DNA of 64,000 nt, from contig NZ_CP116899.1 in NCBI RefSeq assembly GCF_030997045.1, positions 1,054,001 through 1,118,000 of the forward strand, in the 5' to 3' direction. The DNA is from Microbulbifer sp. TB1203 (GTDB lineage: Bacteria > Pseudomonadota > Gammaproteobacteria > Pseudomonadales > Cellvibrionaceae). Each line of letters begins with the position of its first letter. The stretch's first letter is position 1. Below, one piece after another: positions 8,647 to 18,900 of the stretch. A program made the translations under genes and the position numbers. Below the pieces are notes generated by a model, which saw only the letters and a list, made by a program, of their open reading frames with translations, did no database searches and was not told where the DNA came from.

Positions 8647-9285
8647 TCAGCCTTTGTTGAGTAGCCACACATGTTCCCGGGCTGGACATTGTCCTTTTAG
8701 TCCTCCGGGCACGTCCTTGATTTCCAGAAGTTTTAGTTGATAGTAATCGCTATAGTGATTGCTGACCTCCGCATCAGTGACAGAGAAGGGCGGGCCTGGT
8801 AACAGCGTCTGATCGTAAACAAAAGTAATCAGCAATTGAGGTGCTTTCCGTGTGATCTCCATCAGGTGGACTGTGTAACGACTACGCATCTTCCCGGGCA
8901 GAGCCACTAGAGCGGCCCGATCATAGATGGCATCGACCGAGCCCAATATCTCGGCCGACAAATCGAATATATCGCCGCCGTAGATATCGACATTCTCTGT
9001 GTTGTAGTGCTTTATTCTGCCGAGATCAGAGATCTGAGGTTCAACACCGAGCTCCGCAAACAGTTGTTCGATAGCCACGGTGCTCAGTTCGGCGCCGGAG
9101 ATGTGGCAGCCCTTAGACAGTAACCAGGCGATATCAAGGGTTTTTCCGCACAGCGGTAAAAATATTCGAGCGCCTTTCTCTAAAGAAAGTTCGCGGAAGT
9201 TATCTACTAGAGCCGGATTGGCTTCGTGCTCGTGAAAGCCAATATCATTACCCTCCCACTTCTGAAGCCAAAAGTCGTGATCCAT
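8647..9285 (-). CDS. tpm: Thiopurine S-methyltransferase (Tpm)
   Basis: A 212-residue SAM-dependent methyltransferase. The start DHDFWLQKWEGNDIGFHEHEAN and the SAM-binding LPLCGKTLDIAWLLSKG are signatures of the TPMT family. Bacterial members methylate thiopurines and also selenium and tellurium oxyanions, giving volatile products. The length is close to the usual 215-220. Base composition is a little more AT-rich than the housekeeping genes. Confidence 0.9.
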   Translation of the reverse strand: MDHDFWLQKWEGNDIGFHEHEANPALVDNFRELSLEKGARIFLPLCGKTLDIAWLLSKGCHISGAELSTVAIEQLFAELGVEPQISDLGRIKHYNTENVDIYGGDIFDLSAEILGSVDAIYDRAALVALPGKMRSRYTVHLMEITRKAPQLLITFVYDQTLLPGPPFSVTDAEVSNHYSDYYQLKLLEIKDVPGGLKGQCPAREHVWLLNKG

Positions 9286-9475
9286 ACTAATTGCCTATAA
9301 AGTATGTTGCGTATGAGCAATAGTATCAGTGTATGCTCTCTTCAGGTATATAGAGGACTGCTTCATGTGTTTGAAGTTCTGCCGCAACCGGTTGAATTGA
9401 AATAACTATGCTGGCTGGTAGTAGCCATCAGATTGCCTCAAGATCGTTGTAATGATTGGTGAAAAATCCATGTTC

Positions 9476-10144
9476 CTAAATCTGCAGGCGTGACAGGATT
9501 GGTTCGTCGATATCCTGCGGGTGTCGCAAGGCAGACTCAATCCCGGCGCGTACGCCGAGGGTCGCGGTTTCACGGGACATACTGGGTGCGCCCAGGTTCT
9601 CCGGTAGTGCGGCGACCTCGGGCAGGTGGGGCAGGTGGATCCAGCCGGCGCGGATATCCAGGGCGTTGGTGGCGATGTAGTGGAGGATGCCGTACATCAG
9701 GTGGTTGCAACAGAAGGTGGCGGCAGTATCCGATATATCAGCCGGCACGCCCGTGGCACGCATGGCCTTGACTATAGCTCGCAAGGGCAGGGTGCTGTGA
9801 TAGGCAACGGGGCCATCGGGCACTGTGGGCTTGCCCTGTAGCGCCACGCCGCGGTTATCCTTCAGCCGGTAGCGCGTCGAGTCATTGAAGTTCTGCGCGA
9901 TACGCTCGACAGTGATGGTGGCGCGGCCGCCGTACTCACCCATCATCACAACCAGCTCAGGTTTTACTTCCTCGATTGCAGTACGCACGACATCGATGCA
10001 TTCGAAGAAGTTGTTCGGCACTACAATTCCGACAGTTCTCGCGTTATTGATGGCTGTGCCGTCAAGGGATCGAACCACAGATTCGGCGGGATTGACCGGC
10101 GTATTGCCAAAGGCTTCAAACCCTGTCAGTAGAATCCTTGTCAT
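9476..10144 (-). CDS. pcp: Pyroglutamyl-peptidase I
   Basis: A 222-residue cysteine peptidase of family C15 that removes N-terminal pyroglutamate from peptides. The catalytic triad can be placed at Glu80 (TVERIAQN), Cys146 (AATFCCNHLMYG) and His170 (AGWIHLPHLP). The N-terminal LLTGFEAFGNTPVNPAE is characteristic. Cytoplasmic; no operon partner is evident. Confidence 0.93.
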   Translation of the reverse strand: MTRILLTGFEAFGNTPVNPAESVVRSLDGTAINNARTVGIVVPNNFFECIDVVRTAIEEVKPELVVMMGEYGGRATITVERIAQNFNDSTRYRLKDNRGVALQGKPTVPDGPVAYHSTLPLRAIVKAMRATGVPADISDTAATFCCNHLMYGILHYIATNALDIRAGWIHLPHLPEVAALPENLGAPSMSRETATLGVRAGIESALRHPQDIDEPILSRLQI

Positions 10145-10327
10145 TTATAGCCCCTCTATCCTTATCTGACCCTCTGCAAAAGGAAGCCAATATTTTACTC
10201 TTCGCTCCAATATCGGTGATGTCTAATGTAAGGCTTGATCCTGTGATTCTCTTGGTCTCGGCCACTATGATGGCCTATGAGTCAACAATTAAGCTCGCCG
10301 GAATAATACTGTATGCTTGTCAGATAG

Positions 10328-10996
10328 CTATATGCATGGTATGGCAAAATCAATATGATAGTGCTCATCGTGTCTGACCCAAGAGCGCTTCTTGGAAAAT
10401 TGAATATTTTTCCTAAGATAGTCAGCATATTTAGTTTCGTATAGATTTGGCTGTAATTTGGGGTCAAAGATTACGCGCCATAGATCGTAGCCTTGTTTCT
10501 TTGCTTGCTTGTGGAGCGCTACAATATGGGCTGCTAGTGCTTCATAATCTATACGCATTCCATCATATTCATCACTTTTATCGAATTCTATATTGTAACC
10601 AAATTTATTTAACGGGTTTGTTGGAAGATGTTCCGACTTTCCTTCTTTATCTATGACCGGTGTCATAAAGTCAACTGAAAGGCCATTTCTATGAGTTTTA
10701 TGGGGCTTGAATTGGCCGCCTTCCTTAAACCCGGTTTCGGCATATTTGTAGACTTTAGTCGGCTGCTCTTTCTCAAGATCTCCGTAGGCAGATACGATGA
10801 TGTCTCTCACTGAGGAATGAACATAGGTTCTTCCAGATAATCTAGCAATGGAGCTGTACCCAACATAATTCTTTCCTTCGGGTGGAAGCTGGACGCCATT
10901 CTCTAAGCGCCCATTCGAAGTTGTTCCATAACATGTGCTGGTTTCAGCAGCTGTCACTAGAGGAGCCAATAATAGGATTGATAGAAGGTGCTTCAT
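10328..10996 (-). CDS. Penicillin-insensitive murein endopeptidase-like protein (peptidase M74)
   Basis: A 222-residue exported protein with a signal peptide ending near residue 17 (LVTAAE). The metallopeptidase ligands of MepA are matched by His102 and Asp109 in HKTHRNGLSVDF and by His212/His214 in HDEHYHIDF. MepA cleaves D-Ala–mDAP cross-links in the periplasm. This copy is shorter than E. coli MepA (274) and clearly AT-richer than the region, with different codon use, which points to recent acquisition. Whether it acts on its own wall or on competitors cannot be told; no immunity or toxin-delivery gene adjoins it. Confidence 0.8.
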   Translation of the reverse strand: MKHLLSILLLAPLVTAAETSTCYGTTSNGRLENGVQLPPEGKNYVGYSSIARLSGRTYVHSSVRDIIVSAYGDLEKEQPTKVYKYAETGFKEGGQFKPHKTHRNGLSVDFMTPVIDKEGKSEHLPTNPLNKFGYNIEFDKSDEYDGMRIDYEALAAHIVALHKQAKKQGYDLWRVIFDPKLQPNLYETKYADYLRKNIQFSKKRSWVRHDEHYHIDFAIPCI

Positions 10997-11026
10997 GTCC
11001 GTTTAGTGCTAATGAGGTCATCTTGA

Positions 11027-11644
11027 CTAGAGTTTCCTGGCAACAATAAAAATCGATTCCTTCCCGGGCTGCCACTCGTGATTGATACTAAAGCCGGCAT
11101 TGGCTAACTTGGCCAAGAGCGCCTGCTTGCCAAAGCGATTCACATAAGGTGCGAAACCCAGGAGCTGCATAAGGGGAATCAACAATCGCCAGAAGAAATT
11201 GATTTCATCAACCAGTGCGGTACTGGATACGAAGACGCCGCCTGGCTTTAACAATTCATGTGCCCTTGAAATGGCTCCATCCACATCTTCGAGGAGATGC
11301 AATACGTTGAGTCCTAAAACGGCATCATAACTTTCCGCTTCTAATTCGAGACTGTCCAGGGTGCCCTGTTGGAAGCTGATATTTTCAATACCTGCATTCC
11401 TTGCCTTCTGTTCGGCGATATTCAGCATCTTGTCCGATATATCAGTAGCGACAATATGCTTGACGTAGGGTGCATGGATAATTGCCGTACTGCCAGTGCC
11501 GCATCCGAACTCTAATACGGACGAGTCCGGCCGCAAGTACTCCTGTGTGATTGCCAATTTCCTCTGGTAAGTTTTCTCGTCTCGAATCGGGCTTTTGGCG
11601 TAACGAGGTGCAGTTTTGTCCCAAAATTCTTTTGATCCTTTCAA
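11027..11644 (-). CDS. Class I SAM-dependent methyltransferase
   Basis: A 205-residue methyltransferase with motif I VLEFGCGTGSTAI (about residues 41-53), motif II IVATDISDKML and motif IV YDAVLGLNVLHLLED. The fold and order are those of UbiE/Methyltransf_11 proteins. The substrate is not identifiable. It lies 30 bases upstream of the M74 peptidase gene on the same strand and shares its moderate AT richness, so the two may have arrived and be transcribed together. Confidence 0.85.
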   Translation of the reverse strand: MKGSKEFWDKTAPRYAKSPIRDEKTYQRKLAITQEYLRPDSSVLEFGCGTGSTAIIHAPYVKHIVATDISDKMLNIAEQKARNAGIENISFQQGTLDSLELEAESYDAVLGLNVLHLLEDVDGAISRAHELLKPGGVFVSSTALVDEINFFWRLLIPLMQLLGFAPYVNRFGKQALLAKLANAGFSINHEWQPGKESIFIVARKL

Positions 11645-11784
11645 TTATCTATCCCTGTTTTGACTGCCTCACTGATTTATTTGGCCACTTTATCGGCCAA
11701 GCGACACTGATTGCTACTCAGTATAATAGTCCACAAGTTATCCAGGACTATGGTTAAAGCACAACTTCACCTTCTCGGCCCGAG

Positions 11785-14367
11785 CTATTTCCCATTCAAC
11801 AACGCATCCGCAGCCAGCGTCAGGAACATAAAGTTGCTGGCCCCGCCGCCCAGGACATATTCGGACTGTTGCCACAGATAGGGAAACTGCTTGTACTCGG
11901 GGAAGTCGGGCTGTACCAGGGCTGTGCCCACGGTAACTCCTCCGGGAATGTAGCTGTACTCCATGCGGGTCAGGCCATAGGCCGAGGTCTTGGATTTGGC
12001 ACCCACGCCGGAGACGTAGGATTGGTTATTGGAGCCAGGATTAGTGCCCAGTACATAGTGGATAATATTCAGCAGGTATTCCCTGCCAAATTCCTCCGGA
12101 AAAGCCTTGTGCAGGAAATAGTGGCTGACGCCTTGATACTGTAGCTCCCAGGCCTTGCCCCAGAGGCCCATCTCAAAATTCAATCCGTAGGGTGTGGCCG
12201 CCATGGACTCCTCGATCTCGCGGTAAAACCCGGCTACAGCGGGCCGCATGGCTTCAGTCAGGTCGCTGTCATCCAGCTGGGGCAGGGCGCGGGCCACTAT
12301 CCAGCCCACCGAGCGGATATTGTCGACAATAAAGTCGCGCTCGCTCACAACGTGATCCCGGTACTCGGGTTTACCTGTTGCGCGGAACAGTTCCACAGCG
12401 GCGTGGATTTTATTGCGCCGTACCTCGTCGTTGTCCACTGGACGGTCCACTTGCCACAGCGCCTCGGCGGCGGCCAGGGTTTCATCGGCCAGTTGGGTAT
12501 TGTAGTCACGCATCGCGTTGACACTCGCGGCGATATTGGCAATTGCGTGGAACTCGCGTCCGGGATTGTCCTCGGTAAATACCCAGCGGTCGTCGGGCAG
12601 GGCGGAGCGGTTGCCCAGCTGTTCCGGTTCGTCCAGGTTGGGATCGTAGATGCGGTTGTCGGTCTGGCCGGAGAAGTCGCCACCCATCACGTATTGGGTC
12701 AGGGTCGGGGTGATAATGCCCCGGTAGAGCCGTCCCAGCGCCTGGTAGCCGCCCACCACCGTCAGCAGGCCGTGTTCGATCTGTTGCAGAATATCCGGCT
12801 TGCCGTCCGGCTCGCGAATCTCGGTCAGTTTTATCGTCTGGTCAATCAGGGTGTTGTCGTGTTGAACGTCGAACTCGTCGTAGGCGGCGCTGAGAATGAA
12901 AACTTCACCGGACTGGGATTCAATGCGGTAGTCACCATCGCCGGCGTCGTACCAGCCGCCCTGAGCAAGCCCGGGTACGTGTTCGCCAGGTTCAAAGTTG
13001 GTCAGGGTTGAGGGACCCTGCACATAGCCGTCGAAATGGTTGATATTCACGGGTGCCATCAGCGCATCGTCAAGGTGGCTGGTGTCGTGCCAGAGCTTGT
13101 ATTTCTCCTTTACCCGCATATGCCCCATCTGCACGGGCAGGAAATAATCCAGCGTGGGTTGCCAGACATTCTGGTCGTAAACATTGGCGGCAATGCGAAA
13201 GGGCTTGCTCTTCTGCTCGCCCAGAACCAGCTGGTACATGCCTTCCCGGGTGACTTCGGAAAAATCGAAGTGGAAGTAGCGGTAGCGCAAAAACTTGCCC
13301 CAGAGTTTGAGGGGCTTGTCCAGCACTGTCTCGTGGTTGCCATCGGCAGCCAGCCGCAGCAGCTGCATCCTGCCTTCCGCAGCGTCATTGGTATCGGTTT
13401 CGATCACCGCCACTTTTTTCTGCCCGGGGTGGTAGCCCACCATGGAGTGCTGGATAACGGGTTGATAAATCCAGTCCGGAATCACATTGGGGCGAATAGT
13501 CCACTCAACGGCATTTTTCGTGGCGCCAGCGGGAATGGTGCTGCGCACAATAAACCAGCCGTTCTGGTGCTGGTTGCGGCCGTCATACAGTTCCAGTTCG
13601 CCCCGGGCGGCATCAATCTGTAGGCGGAGTTGCTCGGATTCGGGCGCAACTGACAGGTGCTTGCCGATGGCGAGAGGTACGGGATGTGCCCTGTGGTTGG
13701 GCAGTGGTTTCAATCCTTTTAAATCACCGCTGGCTACCAGCTGGGGTTCGACTTGTGCGCCTTCGGGCAGTTCAACGCCATAGGGCTGACGCGGGAAAAT
13801 GCCGGTGTGCTCGTCCATAATCCAGGATTTGCCGAACAGATCGGCGGGGTAGAGCTCCATGGTAAAGCCCACTTGGCCCAGCCACTCCGGGGGCAGGGGC
13901 TTGTCCAGGTCCACGCTCACCTTGATGGCATTGCCTTCGGCCCGCATCCGCACATCGTAGGTGAGTTCAAGGTCCGGATAGTGAAGGGGATTAAAGCCGG
14001 TGTGGTGTTGGTTCTCATCGGGATAGGCTAGACGGGTGCGGATCTCGCCTGCCTCCCGGTCGACATCCCGGGACAATACTTTAGGGGTCGGCGACCACTG
14101 GCCGGGGGTCGGTTCCAGGCGAATATCGCCGTTGCTGGCAATGCGAGTGCCGTGCATCACAATGATAACGCCACTCTGATGGCTTTCCGGCGCGGTATCG
14201 TGAAAGGCCATAACCCCCACGCCACGGTTTTGAAAATAGTCCCGGTCATTCAAGGCAAAAGCGCCAGTATCTGCCGAAATCTTCGCAGTATCTTTCCCGT
14301 GGTCACATGCCAGGAGTGAGAAGCTCAATATAGCAATGCCGACTACTTTTAAAGAGTGGGTCATCAT
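11785..14367 (-). CDS. Glycoside hydrolase family 9 lipoprotein
   Basis: An 860-residue protein with a lipoprotein signal ending LLAC (Cys21), so it is probably anchored to a membrane facing the periplasm or outside. A beta-rich N-terminal region is followed by the CelD-type Ig-like domain (GYHPGQKKVAVIETDT near residue 311-326). The GH9 (alpha/alpha)6 barrel follows, with GGWYDAGDGDY placing the catalytic aspartates at 474 and 477. A glutamate at 836 (QSEYVLGG) sits where the proton donor is expected. The usual PHHR motif after the NPGSNNQSYVSG segment is absent, as in the exo-acting GH9 enzymes. A beta-glucosidase or beta-glucosaminidase role is possible. Confidence 0.88.
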   Translation of the reverse strand: MMTHSLKVVGIAILSFSLLACDHGKDTAKISADTGAFALNDRDYFQNRGVGVMAFHDTAPESHQSGVIIVMHGTRIASNGDIRLEPTPGQWSPTPKVLSRDVDREAGEIRTRLAYPDENQHHTGFNPLHYPDLELTYDVRMRAEGNAIKVSVDLDKPLPPEWLGQVGFTMELYPADLFGKSWIMDEHTGIFPRQPYGVELPEGAQVEPQLVASGDLKGLKPLPNHRAHPVPLAIGKHLSVAPESEQLRLQIDAARGELELYDGRNQHQNGWFIVRSTIPAGATKNAVEWTIRPNVIPDWIYQPVIQHSMVGYHPGQKKVAVIETDTNDAAEGRMQLLRLAADGNHETVLDKPLKLWGKFLRYRYFHFDFSEVTREGMYQLVLGEQKSKPFRIAANVYDQNVWQPTLDYFLPVQMGHMRVKEKYKLWHDTSHLDDALMAPVNINHFDGYVQGPSTLTNFEPGEHVPGLAQGGWYDAGDGDYRIESQSGEVFILSAAYDEFDVQHDNTLIDQTIKLTEIREPDGKPDILQQIEHGLLTVVGGYQALGRLYRGIITPTLTQYVMGGDFSGQTDNRIYDPNLDEPEQLGNRSALPDDRWVFTEDNPGREFHAIANIAASVNAMRDYNTQLADETLAAAEALWQVDRPVDNDEVRRNKIHAAVELFRATGKPEYRDHVVSERDFIVDNIRSVGWIVARALPQLDDSDLTEAMRPAVAGFYREIEESMAATPYGLNFEMGLWGKAWELQYQGVSHYFLHKAFPEEFGREYLLNIIHYVLGTNPGSNNQSYVSGVGAKSKTSAYGLTRMEYSYIPGGVTVGTALVQPDFPEYKQFPYLWQQSEYVLGGGASNFMFLTLAADALLNGK

Positions 14368-14435
14368 CAGCTCACTTTATAGTTATTGGGTAATACCTCA
14401 ATGGCACTAAATTAAGGGGCGGCAGGGCAATTTTC

Positions 14436-14515
14436 GTAGGATGGGCAAAGCGTAGCGTGCCCATCAAGGCCCGGGAAGATGGGCACGTCGCTGCGCTCCT
14501 TTGCCCATCCTACAA
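14436..14515. repeat. GTAGGATGGGCAAAG-family palindrome, copy 2
   Basis: Arms GTAGGATGGGCAAAGCGTAG and its counterpart ending CCCATCCTACAA, almost identical to the copies at 5951 and 25970. Placed between the GH9 gene and the DAHP synthase gene. Confidence 0.85.
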
Positions 14516-14621
14516 GGAGAAGCGGCTTAGGAGCTTAGCAGACTTTGTCTGCTAACTCATATCGTTGGGGCGTGGTGATGCGAGCTGTTGGGCGGGGTAA
14601 AGATATTGATATCAGCGGTTT

Positions 14622-14674
14622 CGCGGGCATGGCCCGCTCCTACACAGAGACTGTAGGAGCGGGCCATGCCCGCG
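14622..14674. repeat. GTAGGAGCGG-family palindrome, compact copy
   Basis: Perfect 23-bp arms (14622-14644 and 14652-14674; core ATGGCCCGCTCCTACA / TGTAGGAGCGGGCCAT) with only seven bases between them. It ends eight bases after the DAHP synthase stop codon, so in that transcript it would form a very stable 3' hairpin. Confidence 0.85.
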
Positions 14675-14681
14675 AGTGATT

Positions 14682-15755
14682 TCAGGCGTTGCGTGCTTTT
14701 AGCGGTTCTCTCAACTGCTCCGCCATCTTCAACAGCAGCGATTCGGTGGTCTCCCAGTCGATACACTTGTCGGTCACCGACACACCGTATTCCATCTGGC
14801 TGTGATCTTCCAGAATCTTCTGGTTGCCGGCCTTGAGGTTGCTCTCCACCATAATGCCGATAATGGACTTGTTGCCGTCCAGTATCTGGTGGGTGACGTT
14901 ATCGACTACCAACGGCTGCAACTCGTGGTTTTTGTTGGAGTTGGCGTGGCTGCAGTCGACCATGATGTTTTCCGGCACCTTGGCCTTTTGCAGCTCCTGC
15001 TCGCACATGGCCACGCTCACGGAGTCGTAGTTGGGCTTATCGTTGCCGCCGCGCAGTACCACATGGCCGTAGCGGTTGCCCGCGGTGTGGATGACGGCGA
15101 CCTGGCCTTCCTTGTTGATGCCGAGGAAGCGGTGCGGGTTGGCCACGGATTGCAGCGCGTTGATGGCCACGTCCAGGCTGCCGTCGGTGCCGTTCTTGAA
15201 GCCCACGGCGGAGGAGAGGCCGCTGGCCATTTCCCGGTGGGTCTGGGATTCGGTGGTGCGCGCGCCGATGGCGGACCAGGAGATCAGGTCCTGCAGGTAC
15301 TGGGGCGAAATGGGGTCCAGTGCCTCGGTGGAGGTGGGCAGCCCGATTTCGGCGATATCCAGCAGCAGCTTGCGGCCGATATGCAGGCCATCCTGGATCT
15401 TGAAGGAATCGTTCAGGTAGGGGTCGTTGATCAGCCCTTTCCAGCCCACGGTGGTGCGGGGCTTCTCAAAGTAGACGCGCATGACGATCAACAGGGTGTC
15501 GGACACCTGGTCCGCCACTGTTTTCAGGCGTCGCGCGTAGTCCAGGGCGGCGTCCACATCGTGTACGGAGCAGGGGCCGATCACCACCATCAGGCGGTGG
15601 TCCTTGCGGTCGAGAATGTCCCGCACTGCGGCGCGGCCGGCGGCGACGGTGGCTTCCGCGGCATCGCTGACCGGCAACTCGGCCTTGAGTTGCTCGGGGC
15701 TGATCAGAATTTCCTGGGAGACGACATTCAGGTCGTCGAACTGCTGTGTGGTCAT
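14682..15755 (-). CDS. Class I 3-deoxy-7-phosphoheptulonate (DAHP) synthase
   Basis: A 357-residue enzyme of the AroF/AroG/AroH type (E. coli AroF has 356). It condenses phosphoenolpyruvate and erythrose 4-phosphate in the first step of aromatic amino acid synthesis. Seen motifs include MVVIGPCSVHDVDAALDYA, the KPRTTVGWKGLINDP active-site loop, and DCSHANSNKNH. Which amino acid inhibits this isozyme cannot be decided by eye, so no letter is assigned. The ATG at 15755 (MTTQQFDDLNV) matches family starts; the frame remains open 35 codons further. Confidence 0.93.
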   Translation of the reverse strand: MTTQQFDDLNVVSQEILISPEQLKAELPVSDAAEATVAAGRAAVRDILDRKDHRLMVVIGPCSVHDVDAALDYARRLKTVADQVSDTLLIVMRVYFEKPRTTVGWKGLINDPYLNDSFKIQDGLHIGRKLLLDIAEIGLPTSTEALDPISPQYLQDLISWSAIGARTTESQTHREMASGLSSAVGFKNGTDGSLDVAINALQSVANPHRFLGINKEGQVAVIHTAGNRYGHVVLRGGNDKPNYDSVSVAMCEQELQKAKVPENIMVDCSHANSNKNHELQPLVVDNVTHQILDGNKSIIGIMVESNLKAGNQKILEDHSQMEYGVSVTDKCIDWETTESLLLKMAEQLREPLKARNA

Positions 15756-15926
15756 GATGAAATCTTTACTGGTGCGCACGGCGCACCCTACGTCCAATTT
15801 AGAGTGAGCGGGTATCCTACCAGAGCATGCAAATACGGCGAGTGTTTCATTTGTAACCAAATTGGGCTTTCCGCGCGGTGGCCCGCCTTGCCGAGCTGGA
15901 GCTCCGCGGTCCCGGGAACCTGCCCA

Positions 15927-18900
15927 TCACAGCTCGGCGAGTTTTTGCAGCAGGGGGAAATAGAGCGCGCATCGGATGTTGCGTTCGCCGCGGGCGTAGA
16001 ACAATTTCCTATAAGCTTCCAATTGCCCGCGGTAGTGTTCCAACTGTTCCTCAACAAAGTCTCCCTCGGGCTGGTCCGCGGCGGGCTCCGCGGTCTTGTA
16101 GTCTACGATCCAGCGCCGGCCCTGTTCGTCAATAAAGGTGCGGTCGACGATGGCGCGACGCAGCTGCTGGCCGCCGCTGTGCAGTTCCAGTTCACAGGCG
16201 GAGTCGCGGTGGCCGGAATCCAGCAGCCAGCGGCCGCTGGGGCAGGCGAGGGTGTTGCGCACTGCCTGTTCCACCTTTTCCCGCGCCCGTTCCAGGCCGG
16301 AACCGCTGAGTCCCAGTTGTTGCAGGCGCAGCTGCCACAGGGGGTGCTGTTGCGCCAGGCGTTCATTGTCCCATTGGTCGAGGCTGCCTTGGGCGATGGT
16401 GGCCCTGCCCTGGGCGATGGTGGCTAAAGTTTCGTGGGCCACGGTGCCGGCGTGGCGCAGCCAGCGCAGCCGTATCTGTCCCATCTCGGGCAGGTTGGGC
16501 TCCCCGGTGTCCGCGCGCCGGTAGTCGGCGGTGCGGTACTCCGCCAGTAGTTCCTGTCGGGGCGGGGTGGGGGCTTGCCAGTCCATAGGCAGGCGCAGCA
16601 GGTAGCTTTGATCGCTTGCGGCATCGTTCTCCTGCCTCGCCCCATCCGCTTCCAGCCAGTGGCACCAGTCTGTCTCTTCGTTGATGGCCGGCCAGATGCC
16701 GGCCAGCAGGGAGGCGCCGCCGGGGGCCTTCAGGGACGGGCTTTTTTCATCCCGCTGCACACAGGCCAGCAGGTGCAGGGAGCGGATGGCGCGGGTACAG
16801 CCGACGTACAGCAGGCGCGTTCCCTCTAAACGTTCCCGTTCGCTGTTGTCGTGGCGCAGGTAGTCGAACAATGGGTCCCGATCGCCGCGGGGGCTTTTGG
16901 GGGCCAGGAGGAAGCGGTTTTCGCCGGCGCGGTTCAGCCATTCCGCCCAGCGCAGCAGCTGATCCCCGCCGGGCTTGCCACCCTGGTCCAGGCCGGGAAT
17001 CAGCACATGCTCGAACTCCAGGCCCTTGGATTTGTGGATGGTCATCACCTGCACCCGTGCTTCCTGGGCCGGGCGCGCGAAGAGTTTCTGCAGCGCCTGT
17101 TCGAAGGCTTTCCAGTCCTGGATACTGCCGCCGCAATCGAATTTCTCCAGCAGCAGGAAAAAGTCGTGGGCGCTGGTCAGTTGGCTCTTGTCGGCGGTTG
17201 CCGCCGGGCCGCCGAGGGCCAGCCACAGCCCTTCGATCGAGACGCGCAGCGGTTTGCGCCGGCGCTCCTGCCAGGCGTTGCGCAAAAGGGTGCCGGTGCG
17301 CCTCAGGCGTGCGCGGCCCGCTTCGCTGAGGGATTCGATCCGGTCGATTTCTTCCAGCGTCTGCAGCAGCGGCCGCGCGCGCACGTCCAGCGGCGGGATT
17401 TCACCGTTGTCCCAGTTAGCCACCTGGTACAGGTCGGTGAGATCCAGGCCGCACCAGGGCGCGCGCAGGACGGACAGCCAACTGATACGGTCGCCGGGGT
17501 CGTGCAGGGCGCGGGTGAGGCTGAGCAGGTCCAGCACCACCATTTGGCTTGCCAGCGGCGCCAGTTCGGAGGCCTGATAGGCGATGCCGGCGGCTGACAG
17601 CTCGGGCAGTATGCGCTCCAGGTGTTTTTTCTTGCGCACCAGTATCGCGATGCGGCCCTGCGGGTCCCGCTGCTGCAGTTCCTCCACCAGCCGCGCCGCC
17701 TGCTGCGCTTCCTGCTGCCGCTCTTCGTCGTTGACGCAGCCGTAGAAATTGACCGCTACGCCGTTCCAGTTTTTGGTCTTGAATGCCTGCGAGGGAAGAT
17801 AGCGCACGGCTCCGCGGCCGATATTGTCCCGGGTTGGGAAAGCGGTTTGAAAAGTGCGGTTGACCCAGTCCACCACCGGCGAGCCGGAGCGGAAATTCAC
17901 CTGTAGGTCCAGCGGTTCCAGCGGCACTTCGCCAATACCGCGGCTGCGCGCGTCGAGAAAAATCCCCACGTTGGCGTTGCGGAAGCCGTAGCAGGATTGC
18001 ATACCGTCGCCGACGATAAACAGGGTGCGGCCGTCGTCCGCCTGCCAGCCGGCGGTGAGCTTTTCCAGCAGTTGCAATTGCAGTTGCGAGGTGTCCTGGA
18101 ACTCGTCCACCAGGATATGGCGGATCTGCACATCCAGTTTCAGCGCCAGGTCCGTGGGTGACTCAGCTTCGCCCAGCGCGGTAAGCGCGGCCTGGGCCAC
18201 TTCCGTGTAGTCGGTGGCGCCCAACTGCTGGAAAACGAGTTTCAGCTCCGCCACCAACAGCGGCAACACCTGCGCCAGCGCCTGCAGCAATTGCCACTGA
18301 TCCCGCACCATACCCGCGGGTAGGACCCGCACCTCGGCGATGGTATCGAGCAGCTGCCGGTTGCCGGCCAGCTCCGCAAGCAGCTCCTTGAGGCGGGTTT
18401 TATATTCGTCCGCACGGGGTTTTTCCGGGTCCTTCTTTCCCAGCGCGGGGAAGCCCAGATTTTTGTTGATCCCCCCCGGTTTGCGCAGCTCGCCGGTATT
18501 GGTCACCAGCAGGCCCACCAGCGCCAGCCACTGGGGCAGGGCCTGATTGGTGACCGGCGGCAGTGTACCGAGATCCGCGCACTGGCACAGCGGGTGATCC
18601 GGTTTGTCCTTGCGCAGATTGGTGCCGGCAAAATTCGCGAGTTCCACCAACTCGCCGGCATAGCCGCGCAGCGCCTGTTGCAGCGCGCCGAGGTTTTCTG
18701 TAATCAGTTCGTCGATGACAAAATGAAAGTAATCTTCGGCGCCCTCCAGGTTGACGTTCAGCAGTGGCCCCAGCCACTGCTCCCGTTTGGCCAGCAATAT
18801 CTGTAACAACTTATTGAGCTGGCCGAGATCGTTGTCCAGGTGCAACAGCAGGGATTGCAGCGCGCCGTCCGGCTCCTCGGTATCCAACTGCTTCAGCAGG

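Noticed and set aside
10328..11644. Prophage or genomic island remnant
   Set aside because: No integrase, phage structural gene, or direct repeats flank the AT-rich pair; only composition hints at transfer.
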